NCBI GenBank assembly: GCA_950295325.1
Contig: OX485805.1
Coordinates: forward strand, 46,340,758 to 46,404,757
Origin: Polytrichum commune
Lineage: Eukaryota; Streptophyta; Polytrichopsida; Polytrichales; Polytrichaceae
Direction of reading: 5' to 3'
DNA: 64,000 nucleotides
Both the position numbers and the translations under genes were made by a program. Under the pieces are notes generated by a model. The model worked only from the letters and a program-made list of their open reading frames with translations, was not told the origin of the DNA and searched no databases. Of this stretch, positions 1-11,350 are shown piece by piece; positions within the stretch are counted from its first letter, which is position 1; each line of letters starts with the position of its first letter.

Positions 1-32
1 ATTAACTTATTTCACATACCATTGCAGGAGGC

Positions 33-1454
33 ATGGACAAAGTTGTTTTCTGGACAGATATAGTTGGAGTCAAACAAACAGGACCAACTGCTCAATGGGT
101 AATTAGAGACTCTCATTTGCAGAAGTGGTCGCTGGCCATTAACAAGAGAAACAAATCTTCAGGGTACGAGCTTATATTTACGTACAAGGTAAACAATAGT
201 TGGATTCCGAACCCTGGAAATCCAATTACCATCGCTCATGTGGGAGCGAGGGACAGGCTAGAGGTTTCGGTTATGGAGGGGGTGGAAGAGAGAATTTTAT
301 CAATTGATTGCAAGAAGCATACATTTCTCTTGGTGCCATTTTATGAGTCCATGGCCTCATTCCCTTCGAAGGAGAAGGAAGAGATAGAGAAAGTGATGTC
401 ATCTGGAATATCCAAAAGAGCCATAAACTTTGTGTTGGAGACACTGGAAGACATCAACAGTAGAGAGGCAGCTACACGGGAAGAATCAAGGCAGCAAAAG
501 AAGAAGCAAGCCGAGGTTATACTGAAATCCAAGGCCGATGAAGGTGGCAGCTCTATTGGACAACAGCCGAAGGCAAAGAAGGGGAAAAAACCTGAAGAGC
601 TAACCGCATCACTGGAGACGGAGAGAAGGAAGCCTCACGAGGTGGTGCCCCACGTTTCTACAGATTCTCAGAACACGGAGAGGGATGCTGGGGATGCCGG
701 GAGTGGAAGGAAAAAGAAAGCAAAGAGGGCTTTGTCACCCGAGAAGAAATCAAAGCAAAAGAAAATGAAGCCCGACGTTGTTATGCATGAGGAAACCCCA
801 CTGGTCTTGACTCAAGCGGAGAAGGGTCGAGTTATATCGCAAGGTCAACAACCCAGCCTTGAGGAAGCTGCTCTGGATAGGAAGAAGTTTTTGCAACTTT
901 TTGGGCACATTTATCCATTCGGCGCAGAATCGATATTCCGTGTACCCATCAAACAAATGAAGGGCGCAAAAGCTTATCAAGTTACGCGGCCTTTGGATCC
1001 AAGTGGGGTGAACCTCATGAAGAACTACCTTATCCAAACCCCGCCTGCTTGGCCTCAGCACAATCTGTGTTTGATGCCGAAGTTCAAGAAAGGTGAGACA
1101 TGGCGAGAAGGCATGACATGGGATGACATCAAGAACATGCAATTCGCCATAATCAATGGGCAACATACTGTAGCCGCATCTACGGAAATAATTGCTCATC
1201 GAGATACCGATCCGAAGCTCAAGGAGAAGTTAAAGGTGTGGCCCTGCACAATTGTGTGGACAGAGGATCCGAGCATGACCGTCAGGCTTTCATATACATT
1301 GAACAATTCGAACTCGTTCAACAAGTTCACACCGACATGGACTACACAAATTCTGTATTGTCGCAGGGTTTGGGTGAAGTTGAACAAGCCCGAAAAGCAG
1401 CGTGCGAACGCCTCTGAGGCTACACAGGACCCTGAGAAAATATTGGCTTGGAAG
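33..1454 (+). pseudogene. ParB-like exon of a decayed multidomain gene
   Basis: Open exon of 474 codons starting at an ATG a few bases after a probable splice acceptor (AG at 26-27), so a 5'-UTR intron or further upstream exons outside the window are possible. Residues 1-140 are an unrecognised globular region. Residues about 150-270 are a Lys/Glu-rich basic linker of the nuclear-protein type. Residues about 285-400 resemble a ParB/sulfiredoxin-like fold: an IFRVPIKQM strand, a YQVTRPLDP segment, and the core FAIINGQHTVAAS, which matches the family pattern of a hydrophobic run followed by GxHR and AA (here GQHT). ParB-like domains bind DNA or hydrolyse nucleotides and are often fused to DNA methyltransferases in phages and bacteria. 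The exon ends in AWK at a GTATGT donor, phase 0. It is called a pseudogene because the downstream exon has a stop. The domain name is inference from motif shape. Confidence 0.5.
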
Positions 1455-1491
1455 GTATGTTACTTTGCTCCCTTAATTCATCAGACCTCTC

Positions 1492-1748
1492 AAGTGTTGA
1501 CATGACCTCACACCACTTTCACTCGATCGAGTGAAAGTGGTGAGGCGCACCTAAAGTGTTGACATGGCCTCACACCACTTTCACTCGATCGAGTGAAAGT
1601 GGTGAGGCGCACCTAAAGTGTTGACATGGCCTCACACCACTTTCACTCGATCGAGTGAAAGTGGTGAGGCGCACCTAAAGTGTTGACATGGCCTCACACC
1701 ACTTTCACTCGATCGAGTGAAAGTGGTGAGGCGCACCTAAAGTGTTGA
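1492..1748. repeat. Four-unit 62-bp tandem array, each unit with a 32-bp perfect palindrome
   Basis: Four near-identical 62-bp units plus a 9-bp partial unit, inside the intron between 1454 and 1811. Each unit contains a perfect 32-bp palindrome with half-site CACCACTTTCACTCGA, centred on CGATCG, at 1511-1542, 1573-1604, 1635-1666 and 1697-1728. The first unit has one substitution (gaCctc for ggCctc). Near-identity shows recent amplification. The RNA of each unit could form a 16-bp stem. Confidence 0.97.
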
Positions 1749-1810
1749 TCATGCAGGCATTGTAAACCATTGTATCCTAAACCAATGTATCATATATCCA
1801 TGATGTGCAG

Positions 1811-3470
1811 AACTTTACTACCAGCATGGAGGCATCATTCACCGCAATCGCAAGAGGGATCACGCATAACGATCTTAAAGCGGAACTCACGTTAATTATG
1901 GCCCCTGAGGAAACATCAAGATTGTGGAAGAAAGTGTTCATGTCGCACGAGAAGGGCTTATTTATCAACCCGGACAAGCCATGACGCACATACCTGGAGG
2001 ATCATGTGGAGGCTCAACAAAAATTGCGAGCTCGCCACGAGAAGTCCAAGGCAGGAACACCCTTCGTGGAGAAACCTTTCGTGACTAAACCCCTTACAAG
2101 GGAGACATTCAAGAGTATGTCAGGACTCACAAAGCCAGACTTTCACCTGGCAGCGAGACGGCTTTTAGAAGGGAGGGGAGAGGACGACGTTCCTAGTGTC
2201 ACTCTCAGGCCTTGCAAGAACAACAATGTCGTGACACTGAAGTCATGGTGCAATTTCCGCAAGTGGAAGAATATCTTGCTGCAGGAGTTGGATAAGCGGG
2301 ATCCCAATAAAGTTGGCTTGTGGAAGAAGGATGATGAGGGGAATGGGTTCCTGGATCGCGACGTATGGACAAAATTCAAACGGGAGCATGGAGTTACAAA
2401 GCCGAAATGGGTAAAGCTCTACCAGGTTGCGACTTCAGAGTGGTTGAACAGGAAGAGGGCGACTAACAACAAGTCCTTACCCGTACAACCGGCTTTAGAC
2501 CGATTGCTTCGCGACTGGCTGCAAACAGATTTCAACGAATGCACAGGGCAAGTGATCACGCGGTGGGTGTCACATAATGCCATTAAGAAACGATTGGTGA
2601 TTCCCAAACAAGATTCCAGTGATGTTGAGTGGATTGAGGGAAGCACCATTGCCGCGGGGTTTCTGGACTTCAGGTTCATCCCTGGATGTGTAGATGAACC
2701 AATCCCTCCTGAAGTTGTGGAGTCCTTGGTTAAATACTTGTGCTCTCCGGAATGGACACCAGGGGTGAAATCTGTTCCAGCTTGGATGATTATCTCCGAC
2801 TTGCGTAGCCATGATGCCTCGCTCGTATTCATGTCGTCGCTTATGCGCAGACATCCCAACACGTTTGTGATCGTCCCGTCGTTCTATTTCCCTTGTCCTG
2901 CAGAGGAGATAGCCGACCCCAAAGAAATAGTTGGAAAGAGGCAAACCCCTGCCCTCTACATCGACCACCTCATTGTCCCAGATAAATTTCCCAGGTGGAA
3001 GGTAATTGCATGTCCAATGCTAGCCCCGGATTCGCGCCGATACAAAGTAAAACCCAAGGATTGGTCTGAGTTAACATATGAAGTGAATCGAGGGGAGCTC
3101 AGAATGGAGGTCTATATTAAGTTCTTGGAGTACATGGGTTCCGCCGGAGGCATGGTTCTCAATCTATTTGGGGGCTTGAAACCAGTTGCTACAGCGTTGG
3201 TGAGTTCTACCTATCTGAACTATCTCAATTCGTTCCCTTTCACCTCTTCCCTCTTCCATTTATCTAACCTCATTGATTTTCCAGATGCACAATTACAACG
3301 TCTTTTCCTACATGGATTCGGCATTCTTGCATATTCTGGACGCGTTGATTCAACGTGTTCGCGTACTTAAGCTGAAGGATTTCGCTGAACAAGCCGAAGA
3401 TGAAGATGAGTACCAAGCCCACGATGGCCACATTCACCCTGACCTCAACCCAGATCCACCCTTGCTTTTG
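1811..3470 (+). pseudogene. DNA methyltransferase-like exons, with an in-frame TGA
   Basis: Two exons, 1811-3199 and 3285-3470, continue the ParB-like exon in phase 0 across GT-AG introns. Joined, they give a ~520-residue region. Near the exon 1 end, GGMVLNLFGGLKPVATAL followed across the intron by NYNVFSYMDSAFLHILDALI resembles the C-terminal SAM-binding loop and following strand/helix of beta-class amino-methyltransferases (DPFxGSGTT, then IGIE-DPEY-like). The catalytic DPPY/W tetrapeptide expected upstream is not visible; WMIISDLRSHD lies roughly where it should be, so activity is doubtful. An in-frame TGA at 1982-1984 sits where CGA (Arg) would fit, and coding continues in the same frame. 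ParB-methyltransferase order is typical of phage and bacterial fusions. The methyltransferase call is inference from two motifs. Confidence 0.42.
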
Positions 3471-3574
3471 GTAAGTATTGCTAATGAATTACTTTCTTGT
3501 GTTTATGAAAATCATCGTTTTCTCACTTCCCCTTTATATGAGATGATAGTTGACATTGTATGGTTGCTACACAG

Positions 3575-5619
3575 GAGGATGTCGAAGATCGCGAACCGAT
3601 CGAGGCCATGGACATTGACCGAAACCCCTCCGATGTGGAAGATCTTCCTGACGATGAAGATGACGAGTCTGTGGAGCCTCCAAGTGAACGGGATACCGAC
3701 GTCGAGAGCCATGGCGAATCCCCCCACACGTCCCATCACTCGGACGATGATGCCCCTGGCGGTTTGACTCCGTTGGAAGAGCATATGTCGACTGCCTGCG
3801 ATCTCGGTGCTTCGCCGCTACGAGCGAAGCAACTTGACTTCGATGACGAAGACCGCGATGACCAAGACCCAGCTGACGATGAAGACCAGGAGGATGAGGA
3901 CCAGGAGGATGAAGAACACCAAGATGAGGACCAGGATGTCGAAGAAGAGGATCAGGATGCCCTTGAGGAGGATCAGGATATCCAAGAGGCCCAGGATGTC
4001 GAAGAGGAGGTCGAAGATGTCGATGTGGTTTTGGAGTCCCCTTGTTCTATTCCCGACACCTACCAACCTCCACAGCCTGCTGCACGTAGTCCACAGAGAC
4101 CCAATACCGCCGAAGTTGGTGCTAGTGGGTCCATGGACATTCCACAGAGTCCCCTCAGACCCAGTACTGCCGATGTTGGTCCTAGTGGTGCCATGGACAT
4201 TCCACATAGGAAGTCCTCTCGCTCACGAAGTCGGTCCTCAACTAAGGATAGGCATAAACGCCGCCATGGTAAGCCCGTGGAGCCCCCACTTACGACGGCT
4301 GTTTTGGAACCTCTCATGATGGGCATTTTGAATAAAAATTTACCAGGCTTACTAACGAGCTTGTTCAAGGATGCCATGGCCCAGGCCATGCCACCCTCTC
4401 AAGTCGTGCCCACGCCAATTCCTACTCCGGCCACTGTACCAGCAAATGCGGAGGTTGTTTTTGTCCCCATTGGTACTGACCCTTCCCAAGATGTCCTTCC
4501 TCAAGTAAAGCCAGCTCATGTGGATCAACCGGAGGTTGCTGAGAAATCGGCCGAGAAGAACGAAGTGGAAAGTTCACCTGCAGATGCCGGATGCCTGGAG
4601 GGGCCTTCACATGATTCCCAGCTTGTTGAAGATGAGGTAAATATCCTTGACCTATTCTCGCTTTTCCAATTGTTTTTAAACATGCTAGTCACTGAATCTC
4701 CGCCGGGATGTTTGATCCAGGTTGGAGGCCGCGCATCATAATCAAACCACTTGGAGAATAGGAAGCCGTTTGTAGATCGCAATCCAAGGCTGACTAGAGC
4801 ATTGGACTTAAAAACCTTTAGGACATTTTAGTTGTAGCCAAACTCACCATGTACTGGGTATTTGGAAGATGTACATTTTACATTCAATGAAATGTGTTTC
4901 GTCTATACATTGTCTGCAATGGCTGTCATTAACAATGCATGTTCAATTCACAGGCTGGTTTGCAAATCGTTGATTTCACACGGCCAGAATCACCATGTGC
5001 AGCAGTCCCGCAAACGGGTGCAGCCGAAGAGGACACCTCACTTATAGTTGGCCCCATGCAAGCCCCCATTGCCACTACATGTCGAAGTCCAACGCTTGTC
5101 GTCACCCCTTTGGACAAAGGGGATCGTTCACCCCTCTTGCCCATAGGTAGTGACGATGATGTGGTCAAGTCGCCTTCACCCACAGCGGTCCACATTGCTG
5201 CCATCAAACCTCTTGCTCTGAAGCAGGCTGTCATCGAACATTCAGAGCCCGGGTCATCATCTGCAGGCCTGCAACAACCAATATCACCACCTTGTTACTG
5301 TACTGCTACCGTGGAGCCAACGGAGCCTTCCTCTTCTGCAGGCCCTTGCCAACCCGAGGCTCCACATTGTGAGGAGCATGCTGTCGTTGATGCAACGGAG
5401 CCCGCTGTCGTCGATCCAACAGAGCCTTCATCTTCTGCCGGCCCACATCATGTCAAGAAAGTCGTGGAACGTTGGCCACGCGACGACAGGTTCCCCGACT
5501 TTCCCCCTGACAATACAAAAATAGCCGAACGTCCATTTGAGGCTTGGCGGGCTATGCACGCCAGCCGTTCCGAGGTCACTTGCCCAGAGCTGCGTGTGCG
5601 GCCAGCTCTCCCAGTTTGT
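3575..5619 (+). pseudogene. Acidic, SR- and proline-rich linker exons of the same gene
   Basis: Two phase-0 exons, 3575-4636 (354 codons) and 4954-5619 (222 codons), joined by a GTAAAT...CACAG intron. The first begins with a ~150-residue run dominated by Asp, Glu and Gln with DEDQED-type repeats. Next come two copies of a TAxVGxSGxMDIP module, then a short Arg-Ser stretch (SRSRSRSS) and a KDRHKRRHGK basic patch, like splicing or nuclear-body proteins. The second exon repeats an EPSSSAGP motif three times. Composition indicates a long disordered spacer between the methyltransferase-like and phosphatase-like parts. No catalytic motif is seen. Overlapping long open frames on both strands here are shadows caused by the acidic repeats. 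Confidence 0.5.
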
Positions 5620-5680
5620 GTAAGCATCGTTTCCCCTTCTCATGGCACTTAGTTTGTGTAAGCTTCGTTTCCCCTTCTCA
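5613..5680 (+). repeat. Direct duplication of a splice-donor segment
   Basis: A 30-bp segment, AGTTTGTGTAAGC and the following TCGTTTCCCCTTCTCA, occurs at 5613-5642 and again at 5651-5680 with one mismatch (period 38). It includes the exon end and GTAAGC donor at 5619/5620, so the intron carries a second potential 5' splice site at about 5658. Confidence 0.85.
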
Positions 5681-5772
5681 ATAAAATTTCACTTGGTCCA
5701 CTGGATTTTCTTTTCAATATACCCGGTTTATTTGTGTCCCAAACATTCATCTCCGCGTAGTTTTGGGTTCAG

Positions 5773-6970
5773 GGTGGACAAAGTGCGCAAACGACTGTGG
5801 ATGCGCCCTTCAACCCACACGTTGTTTATGATAAACTTTTTGTTTACGCTGACAACTACCCAACGTACGATAGGAACATCTCTCAAGTTTTCACGAGGGA
5901 GATGGGAATAGCGTGTGCTAAAAGACTTATTTCTAGGGACCCTCAAGACCCTTCAGTAGGACCATCGGATCGCTGGGAATTCAATCCCATAACTTTCGAG
6001 GTATTGGTTTCCCAGTTCATAATAACTTTTAATATTTAGTTCATTATAAACCCCCATATCAATATATGCACCTATTGCATATATGAATGTAAGTTAATGA
6101 ATATATGAATGTAAGTTATTGAATATATGAAGTTCCACAATTTTCATTAGTTGCAACATTATATGTAATTCGAGTAAAGCAGGAGAAGTTGACAGTGGAT
6201 TCCTGTCGCCAGGCGCTAGCTGCTGTACCCGACCGAAGGTTCATCTGGTGTTCGATTTGAATGGCATATTTTGTCATTGTATTCCTCGCGGCCGTTCCGC
6301 TTTACCCACATGGATGGTGCAAGATCGTGCGCCAGACAAGGGTCCGGCGATTGTCGGTCCCAAAGCTGTCCTACCTAGACTGGGTTACAAGCACTTTTGG
6401 GAGAGAATGACCCAAATGTTCTATGTTTGCATATGGTCATCTATGAAAAAGTCCACTGTGGACCTCGTGGTGGAGTTTTTATTCAATGGGATGTCAAGAC
6501 CTGCAATAGTTCTTGGCCAGGAGGATTGCATCACATTCAAAGACATCTGGGACAATGAGATCAGGAACCCCCTAAAGCCAGAATCAATAATGTTCTTCAA
6601 GAGTTTAAACAAAACATTTTGGTGGCCGCCTGTATCTCTTGATTCCGGACGTGTTACTGCCACTATTGAGAACACTGTTCTTGTGGATGACAGCCCCTAC
6701 AAAGGTGCTTGTAATCCTCCCGGGAATGTATTGTTTCCCGATTCCTTCACCACCAACAAACAGGCAACTGCGGATATGAGAGCAGTTCTTCTCCCCTACT
6801 TCCAACGTATGTTCAATTCGACAATGAGCGACGTACGCGATTTTGTGATCACACATAGATTTGGGCAACAGCCGGTCCCGCATAACGATCCAGTCAGGGA
6901 GTCACTTATGATGGCCAACAAGCACTCCAATCGACCCGACTTGCACCCTATAACTGCTGTCCCAAGATAG
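5773..6970 (+). pseudogene. FCP1/HAD phosphatase-like exons, frameshifted
   Basis: Exon 5773-6000 (76 codons, phase 0) leads over an intron to a second exon beginning near 6183. The second exon carries an FCP1/NIF-type HAD domain: VHLVFDLNGI at about 6239-6268 (motif I, but DLN instead of DLD), CIWSSM near 6430 (motif II), a Lys-rich FFKSLNK segment, and TVLVDDSPYK near 6675-6705 (motif IV Asp-Asp). The frame from the acceptor (AVPDRR) runs into a stop at 6258, while the domain is in another frame. One missing A at about 6236 would rejoin them as PDR-KVHLVF, so a one-base deletion is the simplest explanation. FCP1-like enzymes dephosphorylate Ser residues, classically of the RNA polymerase II tail. 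Loss of the second motif-I Asp suggests weak or no catalysis even before the frameshift. A TAG ends this stretch at 6968. Confidence 0.5.
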
Positions 6971-7053
6971 TTAGCATGTAGGGTTTAGGTTAGGGCATGT
7001 AAGGTTCATGAATTGTATGGCATGTAACATTGTGTATTATATGTTTTGTTCAG

Positions 7054-7854
7054 TTTCCTCCTGCTGGATACACACCATCCACTTCCAAGCGATCGGCATT
7101 CGTGTGTCTCACCCCGCGGCATGAACACAACGTAGTACTGGCCTGCCATCCCTTCTCACTCGCCCACGTGGGCGTAGAAGCTATCCGGGTCGCTAACTCT
7201 CAAAGTGTGTCACCCCTCACTGAAGCAACCCCTGAAGGACAGAGTCTGGTAAATATAGCTCATTTTGTTCACCTGGGAATGTTCTTACCCAAATAAATAT
7301 TTTGCAAATCTCCTTTTCAATCTCTTATCTAATCTCCAACATTTGGCGTGGAATGTATGTGCATGTATATAAATGTTGGTGGTATTTGTGGGGCAATAAG
7401 TTGGAGAATGTTTTTTGCCTATGTCGGCCTGCAGGATGTTGACCTAAATATGCTCCCCCCAATGGATGACGGACCACAACCCGCCCATACATTATCCATT
7501 ATGCGCCCCACCCCTACCCGCGAGTACCAAATTGCGCTAATCGAATCGCAAGGCCCTGACTCAAGAGGTGTTCGTCTTCTACGTGCTGGATTGGCATCAC
7601 TTGGGAAGACTTATGCCCCTCAACCCGCCATGACGAAGCTCCCTTCCACCATTAACCATGTGGAGGGCGTTGACACCAGTATGTGCACCCTCGCAGATGC
7701 TTCAACACCTCCATGCGGAACTTTGGCCATCGTGCACCCCGCTGCTACACGGGACTACCAAATTTCACTCATCGAATCTCAAGGCCCTAATTCAAGGGCA
7801 GTTCGACTTTTGCGGGCTGGATTGGGTGACCGTGGAAATAATCGTATCGCTTGA
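7054..7854 (+). pseudogene. C-terminal tail exons with a duplicated motif
   Basis: Probable exons 7054-7248 (65 codons, CAG acceptor, GTAAAT donor) and 7435-7854 (CAG acceptor, TGA stop), both phase 0 and in line with the upstream chain. However, the link to the phosphatase-like exon is broken by TAG at 6968, so this may be a separate piece. The last exon contains a ~30-residue module twice: RPTPTREYQIALIESQG...LLRAGL and HPAATRDYQISLIESQG...LLRAGL, about 80 residues apart. No family is recognised. Similar Pro/Thr/Ser-rich composition to the linker suggests the same protein. Confidence 0.4.
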
Positions 7855-8371
7855 CGAGGCAGGACTACAATTGAGCGACCTGTAGAAGCCACAACATGTA
7901 TTAAATACTATAGTTGATAATGCGTCCCCTTTAGCCACATATCGGTGGGGACATATATATAGCCAAACATGTATGTAGACGCCTAAGAATGAGGCATTCG
8001 ACATATGTTTCAGGAATAAAGATCTCAATTCAAACAGTAATTGTTCTACAAACTTGGTGTATGGGTTACCAATTCTTTTCTTTCGAGTACAAGGCTGTAG
8101 CCTCCACTCACCCACTCATTTGAACCGGTCAAAGTAGTGTTGCAATCAACTGGGAGTCCATTAGGGGTCACTGCTACACAACATAGGATTTGTTCCCAAT
8201 GTGTTCCCAATGCGTTCCCAATGCGATCTCAATGGACACTCCAGAAGTCCCATATTGACGCCAAAGTCCCGAAATGTTTAATATAGTGTTTCATATAACC
8301 ATGTCTTGGCCAAGCATTCTTGACCGACCGGAGGCCTTCTCCACCATAGTGTAAACCGGCCCTAAGATTGA
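7855..8371. other. Spacer with a short tandem repeat
   Basis: No gene seen. Around 8188-8225 an ~11-bp unit (TGCGTTCCCAA) is repeated about three times with small changes. Confidence 0.6.
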
Positions 8372-10260
8372 AGAATCCATATGCATCGCGCTCTATGGCA
8401 ACAACTAACCTCCCACAGTAATTGTGCTAAAAAATACAACCCAGTGGTCACCCTACGACCCCAGATATATATCCTTAACACATAAATTACTACCTAGTGA
8501 CTACAAGAGTGGTATCATATCATGTCCACGTATACCATCGGTGCCAAAATATATATTAATCTTTATCACAATATTGAAATCATCCTAATGTCAACCTTGT
8601 TCTAGTCAAAATTGCACTCAAAATGGTTGTACCAATCACAACGAAATGGAAATGGAATTGGTAGAGATGGCTATAGTGAACCCAAAAGCAATTGGCACCA
8701 CCTGCCACAGGTCATTTGCACACAATTTCAATTGCTTTGAGCTCATCTTTTGTACCTTAATTATGATAAATGTTGTGGGTATATGTATTGAAATCAAAAA
8801 TTTTGAAGTCTACCTTCTATTCCACTTTACATATATGAAAGAATCCAAAAACTAAACTTTTCATTGCATTTGCAAGTTCTATATGTCTAAGATTTCAACA
8901 ATGCTACATAATGAAGAATGCGACCTCACCAAGGACCTTTTGAGGGTGGAAGGCGTGAGTGCGGGTGGATAGCCTTGAGGAAATAGCCAAACTCAATTTG
9001 ATTTGTTTTCGGCAAGCTTGATCATGAGGTAGATGACTCTTGCTTTTGTAGATTATATGTAGTCATCTTTCTGATGACCTCGTACCTCTATAAAAATTTC
9101 TATCTCTAAATAATTATTGGATATTGTTAAGGGAGTCCATTGTTGGAAGCAATGATGGAAAACAAATATGTGGCTTGTTTCATTTGGGGAGCCCTATAAA
9201 AGACTTGCAAAGTATATAAGAACTTCAGGCGAGGAAAGCACAGAGAAGAAACATAAGAGCAACCAAAGACCATTTCCCACACTTGTATATCCAAACAATA
9301 CAAAGCCATCTTAGAATATGTTTACACCCACAAAGTCCTCAAACCCCATCTGATTCCCTCTCCTCTACAGGGTTATGAAGTACGTAAATCACAAGTAACC
9401 CAAATAAATGCAGAAGCATCCACAATTCACTGTTGACAAAATTGATTAACCTCTCACTTGGGAATTCCTAACCTCAACTTAGGTCTTTGCATTGTGCACA
9501 CAAATATAGAACGATGGACACAAGGTAAGTATGTTGTTGCTAATCACAGAGAAAAGGGGTGGGCACATGGCCTAATTGTGTTGCCCCACAACTGTTTTTA
9601 GTCATTAGAGAGGTCGGGCAATTGGGCCAGCGGCGGTACAACACAACAAGAAGTGGTTGTTGCCAAGGCAAGCCACCGTAGAAGCTATGTAATGTTGAAA
9701 AATAAAGCTTGCATTTTATCTCAACGTAATAAACACATTGCCTATGTTCTACCCGACGGTCAATTCATGTGTTTCTATCACAATTTTTTACTATCACCTC
9801 CAATATTTATTTTTTAATTGTTGTAAGCCAGGTCCTCCAAGGGCCACCCCGGCTATGGAAGCGGAGGCCATGTGCCCAGCCCTAGAGCTTTGTCATGCAA
9901 AGTGTTGGATTTATACAACTCTTCAACGACAGCTGGGAATCTTGTAATTTTTTGTGCCAATGTGCAAATATGGTAATATGTGCGGGCCAATTTTTGGCTT
10001 CAAAAATTCATAGTAAATTCAATTTTAAGGAATAAAATTACCAAAAAAATTGCAATCTTGCTATTTTAATGCTAAAAAGAGCTAAGGCGTGATTAGAATT
10101 TATTGAATTTATTTCGTCTAATGAAACCTTTCCAGTATAAATTTAATCAAATTTGTGTATATTTTTTCAAGCTCGTCTCCTTCTCCGAATTAGTCGACAA
10201 CTTTCACATATACAAGAAATGTTTTCACCACCTTATACTCCTCCAAATCAAGAACATAAA
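8372..10260. repeat. Dispersed repeat, copy 1 (unclassified)
   Basis: This segment shares long collinear similarity with two blocks further on: 8372-8910 with 40965-41512, and 9226-10260 with 43535-44665. Similarity is high (for example the CTATGGCAACAACTAACCTC and GGCGAGGAAAGCACAGAGAA stretches), with scattered substitutions and small indels. The stretch 8920-9225 has no partner in the second copy, which instead carries ~2 kb of other DNA. No transposase or reverse-transcriptase frame is visible, so the class is unknown. It may be the non-coding part of a retroelement or an old segmental copy. Confidence 0.75.
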
Positions 10261-11135
10261 TTGTGCCTTGACAACGGTAGTTAGAAGTCATATTTGTACT
10301 TCTTTGATTTTTAGGTAAGAAATTTACAAGCAATTGACATGGTGTTAAAACATTTAGGCTTGTGATCATGAACAATACCTTACTTCCAAAGGATTAACTG
10401 TGATGGGGTTGACTTTCGAACCTTGTGTTCTAGGGTGGTGATCAAAGTGTTGCATTTGATATGCTTTTTCATCAACTGCATGGCTCTTCCCTTCACAAGC
10501 TAGTATTCATAAATGTTTGTGTGTTTCATCATAAATATGTCTCATCGTATTATTTGTAACACATCAATGTTAGGGAAAGAAACATAACCTAGGATGATGT
10601 TTTCATTGTTCTTAAATGATAATTGCTTATGTGTGGAATTATAGTTTCCAAAAGAAATTTATAAGTTATGCATAAGTTGGTAGTCTGAATATGGTGAATG
10701 CACAAAAGAACTCTAGAAACTGCATAAGGTAGATGTGCCTAATTCAGTTAAGTAATCTCAATTTGTATTTGAGTGGTGTGTGGCTCCCACAACACCAACA
10801 TCAAGAAGGCGTGTATTCAAAGACATTGGACTACATGCTCAAAATATGTTATTTAGTCTAGGCTCAATAGTCAACATAAAGGAGGAGGGGGACCAATATG
10901 ACTGTTCAATGAGCATAAGATCCTTTACTTTTAATAATGAATAAGATGTTCATAGGAGCCCCAAAAATTATGAGGAAAGTGGATGTGGAGTTGATTTGGA
11001 TTTGCTAACCATCTCGTATCCATCACGTGATTCACATCCTAGAAGAAGTAGGCTAGCCAAAAAAAAGTTACCATTTAGAACTCTTTGGAACAATGTCACT
11101 CCACTGTAATGTAATACAAGTGTAAAGAGGTACTA
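10261..11135. other. AT-rich spacer
   Basis: No coding pattern, RNA gene or ordered repeat recognised on either strand. Confidence 0.5.
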
Positions 11136-11350
11136 CACTAAATATTGTATTTAGTGTCACTTACTATATGGAGTTACAAAATGCTATATTTCTACTATTA
11201 ATTTTTGCAACCAATTAAAGATGCTAATGTTCTATAATGCCCAAACAACCAATTTGAACTTTGTTTAGCAAAAAAAATGGGATATACAATAAATTGTTAT
11301 AGCGTTGCATAATTCCAAATAGTAAGTGACACTAAATGCAATATTTAGGG
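11136..11350. mobile_element. TA-flanked MITE, copy 1
   Basis: Ends are inverted repeats of about 40 bp: left CACTAAATATTGTATTTAG..., right the reverse complement beginning CCCTAAATATTGCATTTAG. TA dinucleotides lie at both borders (11134-11135 and 11351-11352). Related copies are at 47017-47323 and 49633-49852. TA target and long inverted ends fit a non-autonomous Tc1/mariner-type (Stowaway-like) element. Confidence 0.8.

Noticed and set aside
1492-1748. CRISPR-like array
   Set aside because: The units are directly adjacent identical repeats with no variable spacers, inside a plant intron.
3807-4319. Long Met/Arg/Lys-rich plus-strand frame overlapping the linker
   Set aside because: It is the out-of-frame reading of the Asp/Glu-rich repeats. 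The phase-0 frame joins neighbouring exons and this one does not.
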